Of a DNA stretch of 64,000 nucleotides, positions 41,110 through 49,483 are shown one piece after another. The stretch covers positions 3,782,001 through 3,846,000 of the forward strand of contig NZ_FMIB01000002.1 of NCBI RefSeq assembly GCF_900091475.1. The letters are read 5' to 3'. How positions within the stretch are numbered: position 1 is the stretch's first letter; every line of letters starts with the position of its first letter. A program made the position numbers and the translations under genes. The notes below the pieces were generated by a model. That model ran no database searches, was not told the DNA's origin, and saw nothing but the letters and a program-made list of their open reading frames with translations. This stretch comes from Micromonospora chersina (GTDB taxonomy: Bacteria; Actinomycetota; Actinomycetes; Mycobacteriales; Micromonosporaceae).

Positions 41110-41946
41110 TCAGGAGTAGTGCTGGTCGTGGGCCTGGCGGGGGGCGCAGACGGAGGCGCGGCTGCAGGAGCAGCGGGAGCCGTCGGCGTCGAGGCGGACC
41201 GTCACCGAGTCGCGGGGGACGCTGTGGCCGACGACCTTGCCCTCGCCCTCCGGCGTGGAGACGCGGCTGCCGATCGCCGGGGCGGACTCCTGGAACCGCT
41301 GGTAGAGCGGGTGCTCGTACTTCAGGCAGCACATCAGCCGGCCGCACGCGCCGGAGATGCGCAGCGGGTTGAGCGGCAGGTCCTGGTCCTTGGCCATCCG
41401 GATGGTCACCGGCTCGAAGTCGGTGAGGAAGGTGGCGCAGCACAGGTCCCGCCCGCAGGAGCCGATACCGCCCTGCACCCGCGCCGAGTCGCGGGCGGAG
41501 AGCTGCCGCAGCTCGACCCGGCAGTGCAGGGTCGCCCCCAGGTCGCGGACGAGGGAGCGGAAGTCGACCCGGTGCGGGGCGGTGAAGTAGACGGTCGTGC
41601 GGTCGCTGCCGGTCTCCGGGGTGGCGAAGACGTGGTCGATCGCCACCACCTTCATGGGCAGGCCGTGCTCGCGGATCAGCCGCTTGGCGGCCACCTTGGC
41701 CTCGGCCTTGCGGCGGCGCAACAACTCGTCGCGGCGCAGGTCCTCGTCGCCGGCGAGGCCGGCGAGCCGGGGGAAGCCTTCGGTGTCCTCGCTGACCCAC
41801 TGCGCGGCCCAGACGCACTCGGCCACCTCCGGCCCCTCGTCGGTGGGCACCAGCACCTTGTCGCCCACCTGCGGTCGCAGCTCACCCGGGTCGAGGTAGT
41901 AGAGGCGCCCGTACCGGTTGAAACTGACCGCGCAGAGCATGCCCAT
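41110..41946 (-). CDS. ricT: PSP1/RicT-family protein, 278 aa
   Basis: The PSP1 C-terminal domain is strong: VYFTAPHRVDFRSLVRDL, the cysteine pairs GSCGRDLCCATF and GACGRLMCCLKYEHPLY. In Bacillus RicT these cysteines help bind an iron-sulphur cluster in the RicAFT complex that supports RNase Y and phosphorelay. The C-terminal region adds CSCSRASVC. RicA and RicF are not in this window. Start ATG at 41946 follows GGTGGGGG; an ATG two codons on is also possible. It is downstream of the holB block, an arrangement familiar from actinobacteria. Gene symbol is by family similarity. Confidence 0.85.
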   Translation of the reverse strand: MGMLCAVSFNRYGRLYYLDPGELRPQVGDKVLVPTDEGPEVAECVWAAQWVSEDTEGFPRLAGLAGDEDLRRDELLRRRKAEAKVAAKRLIREHGLPMKVVAIDHVFATPETGSDRTTVYFTAPHRVDFRSLVRDLGATLHCRVELRQLSARDSARVQGGIGSCGRDLCCATFLTDFEPVTIRMAKDQDLPLNPLRISGACGRLMCCLKYEHPLYQRFQESAPAIGSRVSTPEGEGKVVGHSVPRDSVTVRLDADGSRCSCSRASVCAPRQAHDQHYS

Positions 41947-42164
41947 GTCCCCCACCCTACGACCTTCGCGGGGTTCGGGGACGGCCGCCCGTCGCCGTCC
42001 GGTCACCGGGCGCAGTGATCCATGATTGTCGACTCGACCGAACCCGCCTCGACCCCTCGTGCCGTTGATCCTCCCCCGGACGGCTGAAACGTGAGTCGGT
42101 TACGGGACAAGCGGCGACCGACCGCGTTGAGTGAAGGGATACCTGCGGGGGGTGCAGGGGAAGG

Positions 42165-42219
42165 CCACGGCGTCGCCGCCGGAGCCCGGCCACGGCCGGT
42201 TCGGCGTGCGACGCCGTGG
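42165..42219 (-). terminator. Nested hairpin ending the YbaB-like operon
   Basis: A 12-bp inverted repeat, CCACGGCGTCGC (42165-42176) with GCGACGCCGTGG (42208-42219), encloses a second small GC hairpin. It lies 17 bases beyond the stop of the minus-strand 222-aa gene. Confidence 0.65.
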
Positions 42220-42235
42220 ACCTGCCGGGGCCCGT

Positions 42236-42904
42236 TCAGTGCCCGATGCGGGTGGTGCCGCCGTAGCGGGGCGCGGTCGTGGCCCGGTCCCGCCAGGTCG
42301 TCTCGGCCAGGCTCGGCGCCCACTGGCGCAGCAACGTCTCGGCGCCGTCGTAGGCCACCCCGAGCACGCCCAGCACCCGGGTGGCGATCTCGGCGGCCGC
42401 GAGCGCCCCGGACCGCCCCGCGTCGACGCCCGGGCGGGTGGCGGCGTGCACGGTGACCGCCTCGGCCGAGCGCAGCACCTCGGCGAGCGCCCGGGCCAGC
42501 GCGACGCGGCTCCCCTCCACCCAGTCGGCCAGCGCGTCCGCGTAGCCGGCGGTCGACTCCAGCCGCCCGACCAGGCTCTCCGGCCCCTCGTCGAGGTGCC
42601 GGAGCAGGGCCGTGCGGGCCTCGTCGTAGGCCCCTGCGGCCGCCCCGGACCAGGCGACCGGGTCGGCGAGCATGGCGCAGGTGTCGTCGTACCCCCGGAC
42701 GAGCCGGCGCACGGCGTGGCCGGCGCCGGTCAGCGGCGCGGGGTGCAGGTCGAGGAACTCGCGCACGGCCGCGCCGGGGAGCACCTGCATGCGGCGCAGC
42801 AGCGGCCAGAGCCGGTGCCCCTCGGGCGCGCCGGCGGCGAGCAGCGCGTCGACCCGGGTGAGCAGGTCGAGGGCCGGCTCGGCGAGGCGGTCGAGGGCGT
42901 CCAT
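42236..42904 (-). CDS. Hypothetical protein, third gene of YbaB/WXG-like operon, 222 aa
   Basis: It is a helix-rich, Ala/Leu/Arg-rich cytosolic-type protein with a beginning MDALDRLAEPALDLLTRVDAL, then GAAVREFLDLHPAPLTGAGH and a long middle helix (residues 80-150). No enzyme motif is seen. Its ATG overlaps the WXG-like stop (ATGA). Large helical partners of WXG100-type proteins are typical in ESX-like gene pairs, so an effector or chaperone role is possible. A nested hairpin ends the operon. Confidence 0.65.
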   Translation of the reverse strand: MDALDRLAEPALDLLTRVDALLAAGAPEGHRLWPLLRRMQVLPGAAVREFLDLHPAPLTGAGHAVRRLVRGYDDTCAMLADPVAWSGAAAGAYDEARTALLRHLDEGPESLVGRLESTAGYADALADWVEGSRVALARALAEVLRSAEAVTVHAATRPGVDAGRSGALAAAEIATRVLGVLGVAYDGAETLLRQWAPSLAETTWRDRATTAPRYGGTTRIGH

Positions 42905-43209
42905 CAGGCCTCCCGGGCCAGCCGCCGCCCGACGGAGTCGTCGGTGGCGGAGTAGCGGTCGGCGGCACTGCGCAGGGCCGCAGCGGCGGCGGCCAGCCGG
43001 GTGGCCGCGGCCTGCGCCTCGCGGGCCCGGTCGCCGGTGGCGGCCGTCCACTGCCGGTGCAGGGCCCGGCCGACCTCGCCGGGCCGGCCGGCGGCCTGGG
43101 CGCCGAACGCGGGGTGCGGCGGGTCGCTGGCGGTCACCGTGCGGGCCAGCGTGGCGAGGGTCGCGCCGGCCTCGTCGAGGCGGGCGGCCAGCGCGCGCAA
43201 CGTCTCCAT
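42904..43209 (-). CDS. WXG100/ESX-secreted-like small helical protein, 101 aa
   Basis: Length and composition fit the WXG100/EspC-like fold: two helices (about 3-28 and 55-92) joined by a turn containing RQWTAATGDRAREAQAA. The central W is present, but the exact W-x-G is replaced by W-x4-G. The C-terminal helix has DSVGRRLAREA. No type VII ATPase gene is in this window. It starts at ATG 43209, GGGAG upstream, one base after the YbaB-like stop codon region. The assignment is by profile reading only. Confidence 0.6.
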   Translation of the reverse strand: METLRALAARLDEAGATLATLARTVTASDPPHPAFGAQAAGRPGEVGRALHRQWTAATGDRAREAQAAATRLAAAAAALRSAADRYSATDDSVGRRLAREA

Positions 43210-43210
43210 G

Positions 43211-43540
43211 TCAGGCTCCCGCCAGCGGCCGGTAGGCCGCGAAGGTCTCGTTGTGCAGCTTCTCCCGGGCCCACTGCGCCGCGTCGGCGGCGGCGGTGAC
43301 CGCGGCCTGCACCGAGCCGGCCACGTCGCGGGGGCTGCGCTGGTGCAGCGGGCCGAGGAAACGCACGTCGGTGATCCGCCCGCCGGCGGTCACCACCACC
43401 TCGACGAGGCCGTCCGGCGAGCGGACGGTGACCTCGACCGTCGACACCGCCTGGTCGAACTCGGCCTGGAGGGTCTCGATGCGCCGGTAGCGGCGGACCG
43501 CCTCCTCGATCCAGGCTTCGTCGATCTCCCCCCGCGGCAT
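43211..43540 (-). CDS. YbaB/EbfC-family DNA-binding-like protein, 109 aa
   Basis: The middle VEVTVRSPDGLVEVVVTAGGRITDVRF is the beta-sheet core of YbaB/EbfC nucleoid proteins, flanked by helices (EEAVRRYRRIETLQAEF and VAGSVQAAVTAAADAAQW). In actinobacteria, short YbaB-like proteins often accompany WXG100 and ESX-type genes, as here. GGAGGAG lies seven bases before the ATG at 43540, a strong start. It is the first gene of the three-gene operon and follows holB by 125 bases. Confidence 0.75.
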   Translation of the reverse strand: MPRGEIDEAWIEEAVRRYRRIETLQAEFDQAVSTVEVTVRSPDGLVEVVVTAGGRITDVRFLGPLHQRSPRDVAGSVQAAVTAAADAAQWAREKLHNETFAAYRPLAGA

Positions 43541-43665
43541 CGGCGGACTCCTCCCGGCTGACCCTCGTCACTGAGCGTGCCGCCACCGTCACCGCGGCCA
43601 CACCGGACCGTACCGCAGTCAACAAAGCCTGTCGATGCCCTGTGGACAACGCGGCAGGGTGGCGG

Positions 43666-44982
43666 TCAGCCCTTCCACAGGGCGAGCATCATGGCCTCCA
43701 CCGCGATCCGCGGCTTGACGTTCGCCTCGATCGCCGCCCGGCACTCCAGCACGGCCTCCAGCCGGCGCAGCGCCCCGTCGGCGTCCCACTTCTGCGCGCC
43801 GGCACCGGCCAGCGCCGCGGTGTCGGTGTGCACCGGGGCGACCGGCGCCCGCAGCGCCATGGTCAGCGCGTCCCGGTAGAAGCCGGCCAGGTCGACCAGG
43901 GCCCGGTCGAGGGCGTCCCGCTGGGCCCGGGTGGCCCGCGACTTCTGCCGCTTCTCCAGGTCCTTGAGCTGACCGGCGGCGCCCCGCATGGCACCGGCCG
44001 CGCCCCGGCCGGTGCCGCCCGCGCCCAGCGCGGTCTGCAGCGCGGCCCGCTCCGCCTCGTCGACCTCGGCGACCGACGCGGCGGCCTCCGCCTCGGCGGC
44101 CTCGATGAGCGCGGAGGCCGCGTCGAACGCGGCGCCGACCCCGGTGAGCCGGCGCGGCACGGCCAGCACGGCGTCACGGCGCTGCCGGGCCTCCGGGTCG
44201 CGGGCCAGCCGCCGGGCCCGGCCCACGTGGCCCTGCGCGGCAGCGGCGGCCCACTCGGCCACGTCGGGGGCGATGCCGTCCCGGCGTACGAGCACCTCGG
44301 CCACCGCGCCGGCCGGCGGCTGCCGCAGCGGCACGACCCGGCACCGCGACCGGATGGTCACCGAGATGTCGTCCGGGTGGGTGGAGGGGGCGCAGAGCAG
44401 GAAGACGGTACGCGGCGGCGGCTCCTCGATGGCCTTGAGCAGCGCGTTGCCGGCGGCCTCGGTGAGCCGGTCGGCGTCCTCGATGATGACGATCTGCCAG
44501 CGGCCGCCGGACGGGGTGCTGGCCGCCCGGAGCACCAGCGCGCGCATCTCGTTGACGCCGATGGAGAGCCCCTCGGGCACCACCAGCCGCACGTCGGCGT
44601 GGGTGCCGGCGAGGGTGGTGTGGCAGCCGGGGCAGTGGCCGCAGCCGGTGCCGTGGACGCACTGCAACGCGGCGGCGAAGGCGCGCGCGGCCACCGACCG
44701 GCCGGAACCGGGCGGCCCGGTGAAGATCCAGGCGTGGGTCATCCCGGCGCCCGGATCGGCCGCGGCCCGGCCTTCCGCCGCGCCGGGCCCGTCGACAGGC
44801 TCGGCGAGCGCGTCGAGGTCGTCGTGCCCGCCGGCCGGGTCGGCTCCGCCGGCCGCCGGGGCGCCCGCCCGGGACACCGCGGCCGCGGCGGCGCGGAGCA
44901 GGGCGGCGGCCGAGGCGGAGGCCCGCCGCAGCGTGACCACCGCCTCGTCCTGCCCGACCAGGTCGGCGAAGACGTCCGTCAT
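43666..44982 (-). CDS. holB: DNA polymerase III subunit delta prime, 438 aa
   Basis: This is a clamp-loader AAA+ subunit. Walker A-like WIFTGPPGSGRSVAARAFA is modified, a zinc module has four cysteines (CVHGTGCGHCPGCH), and there is a sensor region QIVIIEDADRLTEAAGNALLKAIEEPPP and the SRC motif in TIRSRCRVVPL. The N-terminal 80 residues include an Ala-rich insertion (about 25-75) not in the basic fold. Its ATG overlaps the tmk stop (ATGA), so the two are coupled. It loads the beta sliding clamp onto DNA. Confidence 0.93.
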   Translation of the reverse strand: MTDVFADLVGQDEAVVTLRRASASAAALLRAAAAAVSRAGAPAAGGADPAGGHDDLDALAEPVDGPGAAEGRAAADPGAGMTHAWIFTGPPGSGRSVAARAFAAALQCVHGTGCGHCPGCHTTLAGTHADVRLVVPEGLSIGVNEMRALVLRAASTPSGGRWQIVIIEDADRLTEAAGNALLKAIEEPPPRTVFLLCAPSTHPDDISVTIRSRCRVVPLRQPPAGAVAEVLVRRDGIAPDVAEWAAAAAQGHVGRARRLARDPEARQRRDAVLAVPRRLTGVGAAFDAASALIEAAEAEAAASVAEVDEAERAALQTALGAGGTGRGAAGAMRGAAGQLKDLEKRQKSRATRAQRDALDRALVDLAGFYRDALTMALRAPVAPVHTDTAALAGAGAQKWDADGALRRLEAVLECRAAIEANVKPRIAVEAMMLALWKG

Positions 44983-47204
44983 CGTTTGGGGCGCTCCATC
45001 GTCACCAGCTCCGCGTCGGATAACTCGGGCTGGACCGTGGTGTCGGGGCCCTGCGCGGGGCGCGGATGCACGATGCCGGCCGGGTCGACGAGGAACTCGT
45101 CCACCCGCCGGGCGACCGCCGCGGCGATCTCCTCGACCGGGCGGGACGCGTCGAGCACCAGATAGCGCTTCGGGTCGGCGGCGGCCAGGTCGAGGAAGGC
45201 GTAGCGGACCCGCTCGTGGAAGGCGAGCGACTCGGCCTCCAGCCGGTCGGCGTCCCGGTCGCGGGAGTCGACCCGGGACAGGCCGGTGTGCGGGTCGACG
45301 TCCAGGAGCACCACGAGGTCGGGCTTGAGCCCGCCGGTGGCCCACGAGGAGAGCCAGGAGACCTCCTGCACCGGCAGGGTCCGCCCGGCGCCCTGGTACG
45401 CCAGCGACGAGTCGACGTACCGGTCGCTGACCACCACCGCGCCGCGGATCAGGGCCGGCCGGACCACGGTGGCCACGTGGTGCGCCCGGTCGGCGGCGTA
45501 GAGCAGCGCCTCGGCGCGCGGCGACGGAGCGTCGTCGCCGGAGGTGTCCAGCACCAGCGAGCGGATCCGTTCGCCGATGCCGGTGGCGCCCGGCTCCCGG
45601 GTGACCACCACGTCCCGGCCCTGCCCACGCAGCCGGTCGGCGAGCGCGGCGAGCTGGGTGGACTTGCCGGCGCCCTCGCCACCCTCGAAGACCACGAAGA
45701 GGCCAGTGGAGACGAAGGGCTCCGCCGGCATGAGCGGGCGGCCCCGGATCGAACCCCAGAGGTCGGCCAGGACCGGCACGCCCTTCTTGTCGTCCATCTG
45801 GCCGAAGGCGCTGATCCCGGCGAAGATGCCGGCGGCGCCCGCGGCGAGCAGCAGCAGGCGGGTCGAGGAGACCGAGATACCCAGGTCGGCGATGGTGAGC
45901 TGGCGCGAGCCGCCGACGCCGACCAGGAGGCTGCTCAGCGCGATGGCCAGGATCAGCACCAGCCGGGTGCCGATCTGCACCACCGCGAAGACCCGGCCGC
46001 GCACCTCGTCGGCGACCTCGCCGCCGAGCAGCGTGGTGCCGGCCAGGAAGGCCATGCCGGCGCCCGCGCCGACCAGGATCGCGCCGAGCATGGCCATGGA
46101 CAGGTGGATGGCGAAGGCGAGCACCAGCACCGAGGCGCTGGCCAGCACGATGCTCATGCCGAACCAGCGGCGGCGGGACATGTCCCGGACGATCATCGGC
46201 CCGAGCCCGATGCCGAGCGCCAGGCCCACGAAGATCGCGCCGAACAGCAGCGAGAAGGCGGCGTCACCGGCGCCGAGCGAGTTGGCGAAGAACTTGGCCG
46301 TGCCGACCACGATGCCGCCGCCCGCGAAGGCGCCGAAGATGCCCAGCACGAGGCCGCGGACCAGCGGGGTCTGGCCGATGTACTTCCAGCCGTCGGCGAA
46401 CTGGCGGAACATGCTCTGCTCGACGCGCTCCGTCTCGCCGCGCTGGGCCTCGCTGATCTCCTTGATCCCGAAGGCCACCACCAGTGCGGTCGCCAGCCGG
46501 GAGAAGGCGTTGAACCAGAGGGCGAGCTGGGCCGGCTCGGCCCAGTCGGGCAGGTCGCCGCCGACCGCCCCGCGTACGCCGCGGTCGAGCACGGCCAGGG
46601 CGATGGCCGCGGCCACCGGGGTCAGGCCGTACGTGGTGATCAGCGTGAGCTGGTTGGCCGCCTCCAGCCGGGTGCGCGGGATCAGGTTGGGGACCGCGGC
46701 CTCCTTGGCCGGGATCCACAGCAGGGTGACCGACTCGATCAGGAACGTGGCGATCAGCGCCCAGCCGACCACGAGCCCTCCGGCGGCGCCGGTGAGCGCG
46801 TACAGCGGGATCGAGGCGAAGAGCACGAAGCGCAGCAGGTCGCAGATGACCATCGTCCAGCGGCGGTCGAAGCGGTCGGCGAAGACGCCGGCGACCGGAC
46901 CGAGCACCAGCGCCGGGAGCAGCCGGATGGCGGTCACGCCACCGAAGGCGGCACCCTGGGCGGTGCTGCCGGAGACCTGGGCGGCGGCGAAGAGGGCGGT
47001 GGCGAGCAGGCCGAGCCAGTCGCCGAAGGAGGCCACGCCGAGCACGATCCACAGCCGGCGGAACGGCCGGATGCGCAGCACCGACCGGATGGCGGCCGCA
47101 CCGGAGCGGTCGGCCTGCCCTGCGGGCGACGACACGCCGGGCGACTCGCCGTTGTTCTGGCTTTCGATGGCCGTACCTCCACGTGCCGGCCCAGAGCTGG
47201 GCAT
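44979..47204 (-). CDS. tmk: MFS transporter fused to thymidylate kinase, 741 aa
   Basis: Residues about 40-480 are a 12-span MFS-type module (WIVLGVASFGDWLGLLATAL, DRFDRRWTMVICDLLRF). Residues 502-741 are a complete dTMP kinase: P-loop GGEGAGKST (508-516), TREPG (catalytic DRY/TREPG pair), RYVDSSLAYQGAG and DPHTGLSRV. Fusions of this kind are annotated in Streptomyces and Micromonospora. dTMP kinase makes dTDP for DNA synthesis. The ATG at 47204 has a weak site; the strongest SD (GGAGG) lies seven bases before an in-frame ATC at 47168, a possible non-standard start. The stop is coupled to holB. Confidence 0.93.
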   Translation of the reverse strand: MPSSGPARGGTAIESQNNGESPGVSSPAGQADRSGAAAIRSVLRIRPFRRLWIVLGVASFGDWLGLLATALFAAAQVSGSTAQGAAFGGVTAIRLLPALVLGPVAGVFADRFDRRWTMVICDLLRFVLFASIPLYALTGAAGGLVVGWALIATFLIESVTLLWIPAKEAAVPNLIPRTRLEAANQLTLITTYGLTPVAAAIALAVLDRGVRGAVGGDLPDWAEPAQLALWFNAFSRLATALVVAFGIKEISEAQRGETERVEQSMFRQFADGWKYIGQTPLVRGLVLGIFGAFAGGGIVVGTAKFFANSLGAGDAAFSLLFGAIFVGLALGIGLGPMIVRDMSRRRWFGMSIVLASASVLVLAFAIHLSMAMLGAILVGAGAGMAFLAGTTLLGGEVADEVRGRVFAVVQIGTRLVLILAIALSSLLVGVGGSRQLTIADLGISVSSTRLLLLAAGAAGIFAGISAFGQMDDKKGVPVLADLWGSIRGRPLMPAEPFVSTGLFVVFEGGEGAGKSTQLAALADRLRGQGRDVVVTREPGATGIGERIRSLVLDTSGDDAPSPRAEALLYAADRAHHVATVVRPALIRGAVVVSDRYVDSSLAYQGAGRTLPVQEVSWLSSWATGGLKPDLVVLLDVDPHTGLSRVDSRDRDADRLEAESLAFHERVRYAFLDLAAADPKRYLVLDASRPVEEIAAAVARRVDEFLVDPAGIVHPRPAQGPDTTVQPELSDAELVTMERPKR

Positions 47205-47341
47205 CCCCGGTGGAACACTCTAGTCGCGGCGAGATGCGTCCCCCTCCGCGACATTCGCCTGCTCGCCGAGCCTAGGCCGCGGGCACCACCGACCGCAGCC
47301 CGGACAGACGCGAGGGTATTTCGCATTGCCGTCGAGACAGT

Positions 47342-47347
47342 TAGCGT
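47342..47347 (+). promoter_or_regulatory. Candidate -10 box TAGCGT
   Basis: TAGCGT lies 6 bases before the GTG at 47354, with no SD sequence. Confidence 0.4.
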
Positions 47348-47353
47348 GCAGAC

Positions 47354-48562
47354 GTGGCCACCGACCGTGACAAACTTCGCGATCGCCTCGATCGGGCGAC
47401 CGCCCACCTCGACCCGCCCTACGCCGTGGTCGATCTCTCCGCCTTCGACGCCAACGCCGCCGCCCTGGTCGACCGGGCCGCCGGCAAGCCGGTCCGGATC
47501 GCCAGCAAGTCGGTCCGGGTCCGGGAGCTGCTGACCCGGGCGCTGGCCCGGCCCGGCTGGCGGGGCGTGATGGCGTTCACCCTCCCCGAGGCGCTCTGGC
47601 TCGCCCGCAGCGGCGTCAGCGACGACGTCCTGGTCGCGTACCCCACCGCCGACCGGAGGGCGCTCGCCGAACTGGCCGCCGACCCGGCGCTCGCCGAGGC
47701 GGTGACCCTGATGGTCGACGACCCCGGGCAGCTCGACCTGGTCGACGAGGTCTGCCCGCCCGGCCGCCGGCCGGCGCTGCGGGTCTGCCTCGAACTGGAC
47801 GCCTCCTGGCGACCCCTGGGCGGCCGGGTGCACGTGGGCGTGCGGCGTTCTCCCGTGCACAGCGCCGGAGCGGCCGGCACGCTCGCCGCCGCCGTCGCCG
47901 GCCGGCCCGGCTTCCGGCTCGTCGGCCTCATGTCGTACGAGGCGCAGATCGCCGGCCTCGGCGACGCCCCGCCCGGGCAGGCGGTGCTGGGCACGGCCAT
48001 CCGGGTCACGCAGCGGGGGTCGTACCGGGAACTGCTGGCCCGCCGGGCGGCCGCGGTCGCCGCCGTACGCGAGCACGCCGACCTGGAGTTCGTCAACGGC
48101 GGCGGCACCGGCAGCGTGGCCGCCACCAGCGCCGACCCCGCGGTCACCGAGGTCACCGCGGGCTCCGGCCTGTACGGGCCGACGCTCTTCGACGCGTACC
48201 GTGCCTGGCGGCCGACCCCGGCGGCGTTCTTCGCCTGCGCGGTGGTCCGGCGCCCGGGGCCCGGGCTGGCCACCGTGCTCGGCGGCGGCTGGATCGCCTC
48301 GGGCCCGGCCGCCGACAGCCGGCTCCCCCGGCCGTGGCTGCCGGCCGGGTTGAAGCTGCTGGGCGCGGAGGGCGCCGGCGAGGTGCAGACCCCGCTGGCC
48401 GGCGACGTGGCGACCGCCCTGCGGATCGGCGACCGGGTCTGGTTCCGCCACGCGAAGGCCGGCGAGCTGTGCGAGCACGTCAACGAGGTGCATCTGGTGG
48501 ACGGCGACAGCGTCGTGGCCACCGTGCCGACCTACCGTGGCGAGGGCCACGCGTTCCTCTAG
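47354..48562 (+). CDS. PLP-dependent amino acid deaminase/aldolase (D-threonine-aldolase-like), 402 aa
   Basis: This is a fold-type III (alanine racemase-like) PLP enzyme. The PLP lysine is in PVRIASKSVRVREL, a conserved LMSYEAQIAGLGD follows, and the metal/substrate end has HVNEVHLVDGD near the C-terminus, as in D-serine dehydratase and D-threonine aldolase proteins. The exact substrate is not known. GTG at 47354 follows a TAGCGT box. It is divergent from the MFS-Tmk gene and convergent with a TetR gene. The same gene set with a lactone oxidase recurs in actinomycetes, suggesting one pathway. Confidence 0.85.
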   Translation: MATDRDKLRDRLDRATAHLDPPYAVVDLSAFDANAAALVDRAAGKPVRIASKSVRVRELLTRALARPGWRGVMAFTLPEALWLARSGVSDDVLVAYPTADRRALAELAADPALAEAVTLMVDDPGQLDLVDEVCPPGRRPALRVCLELDASWRPLGGRVHVGVRRSPVHSAGAAGTLAAAVAGRPGFRLVGLMSYEAQIAGLGDAPPGQAVLGTAIRVTQRGSYRELLARRAAAVAAVREHADLEFVNGGGTGSVAATSADPAVTEVTAGSGLYGPTLFDAYRAWRPTPAAFFACAVVRRPGPGLATVLGGGWIASGPAADSRLPRPWLPAGLKLLGAEGAGEVQTPLAGDVATALRIGDRVWFRHAKAGELCEHVNEVHLVDGDSVVATVPTYRGEGHAFL

Positions 48563-48570
48563 ACGGTGAC

Positions 48571-48602
48571 GGCGGGTCCCGGCGCACCTCGGGAACCCGC
48601 CG
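48571..48602. terminator. Hairpin between converging genes
   Basis: GGCGGGT-CCCG (48571 onward) pairs with TCGGGAACCCGCC (to 48602) with a bulge. It lies between the aldolase and TetR gene ends. Confidence 0.55.
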
Positions 48603-48681
48603 CTCGTCGTCCTGCCCCGGTCGCACCCCGGGCATCGCACCATTGTCGCCACCGCCGGCACCAGGGCGGTGACGGCCCTGC

Positions 48682-49335
48682 TCAACTCTGCTGGACGGCC
48701 TCCGTCCGGGCGTCGACCTGCCGGTGCAGGTACTCCCGGATGAGCGCCTTCGCCTCGACCAGCACCCGCTCGTCGCCGTCGGTACGGCGACGGAACGCCA
48801 GCTTGATCAGGGAGTCGGCGGCCTCCACCGCGACCTCCAGGTGGAACCGGAGGTCGGGCACGCCGGCCAGACCGAAACGCTCCGTGAGCACCCGGGCGAG
48901 CTGATCCGCGATCACCCCGTTGTTGTCCCGCTGCTCGTCGAGCAGGTGCAGGTCGACCACGTCGCCGAAGTGCAGGGTACGGAACCCCGGGACCGTCCGG
49001 TGCATCGAGATGTACTCGTCGATCGCCGCGTCGACCCCGTCCCACCAGTGGGTCAGGTCGGCGGAGGCGAACCGCTCGTCGAGCCGCTGGAGATAGGACT
49101 CCATCGTGCGCAGGGTGAGCGCCTGCACGATCGCCCGCTTGTCCGGAAAGAACTGGTAGACCGACCCGATCGCCACCTCGGCACGCTCGGCGAGCAGGGT
49201 CGTGGTCAAGCCCTCGTACCCCACTTCGTCGACGAGCTCGGCGCAGGCGTCCAGCATCCGCTGGACCCGCGCCACACTTCGACCCTGCACCGGTACCCGA
49301 CGCAGCGGCCCGGTCGTGGCGGCTGGTGTGGACAC
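48682..49335 (-). CDS. TetR-family transcriptional regulator, 217 aa
   Basis: The N-terminal helix-turn-helix is typical: RVQRMLDACAELVDEVGYEG, LTTTLLAERAEVAIGSVYQF and FPDKRAIV. The C-terminal domain is helical with VAVEAADSLIKLAFRR. I use GTG at 49335 (VSTPAATTG); an ATG at 49374 would add 13 residues. It is divergent from the lactone oxidase gene; the gap holds a repeated GGTACAACG motif and a palindrome near the oxidase start, likely operator elements. The ligand is unknown. Confidence 0.85.
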   Translation of the reverse strand: MSTPAATTGPLRRVPVQGRSVARVQRMLDACAELVDEVGYEGLTTTLLAERAEVAIGSVYQFFPDKRAIVQALTLRTMESYLQRLDERFASADLTHWWDGVDAAIDEYISMHRTVPGFRTLHFGDVVDLHLLDEQRDNNGVIADQLARVLTERFGLAGVPDLRFHLEVAVEAADSLIKLAFRRRTDGDERVLVEAKALIREYLHRQVDARTEAVQQS

Positions 49336-49390
49336 TCGGCGCCACCCCCCTTCGACGGATGAACATATCTGCACGTCACGAGTCTGTGAC

Positions 49391-49403
49391 TACCGGTACA
49401 ACG
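49391..49403. promoter_or_regulatory. Repeated motif copy 1, TACCGGTACAACG
   Basis: TACCGGTACAACG (49391-49403) contains the palindrome TACCGGTA and shares GGTACAACG with copy 2, 36 bp downstream. It sits between the divergent TetR and oxidase genes. Confidence 0.5.
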
Positions 49404-49425
49404 AGCCGGGCTCGATTGCGGTATT

Positions 49426-49439
49426 TACCAGGTACAACG
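49426..49439. promoter_or_regulatory. Repeated motif copy 2, TACCAGGTACAACG
   Basis: Second GGTACAACG (49431-49439), preceded by TACCA. It is followed at 49447-49461 by ATGAA-n5-TTCAT, a further candidate operator. Confidence 0.45.
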
Positions 49440-49483
49440 TTCCTGATATGAAGTCAGTTCATATTCACGTCGAGGAGCGTCCC

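Noticed and set aside
42236..43540. Three-gene YbaB/WXG-like operon considered as a full type VII secretion locus
   Set aside because: No EccC ATPase, EccB, EccD or mycosin gene is present in the window.
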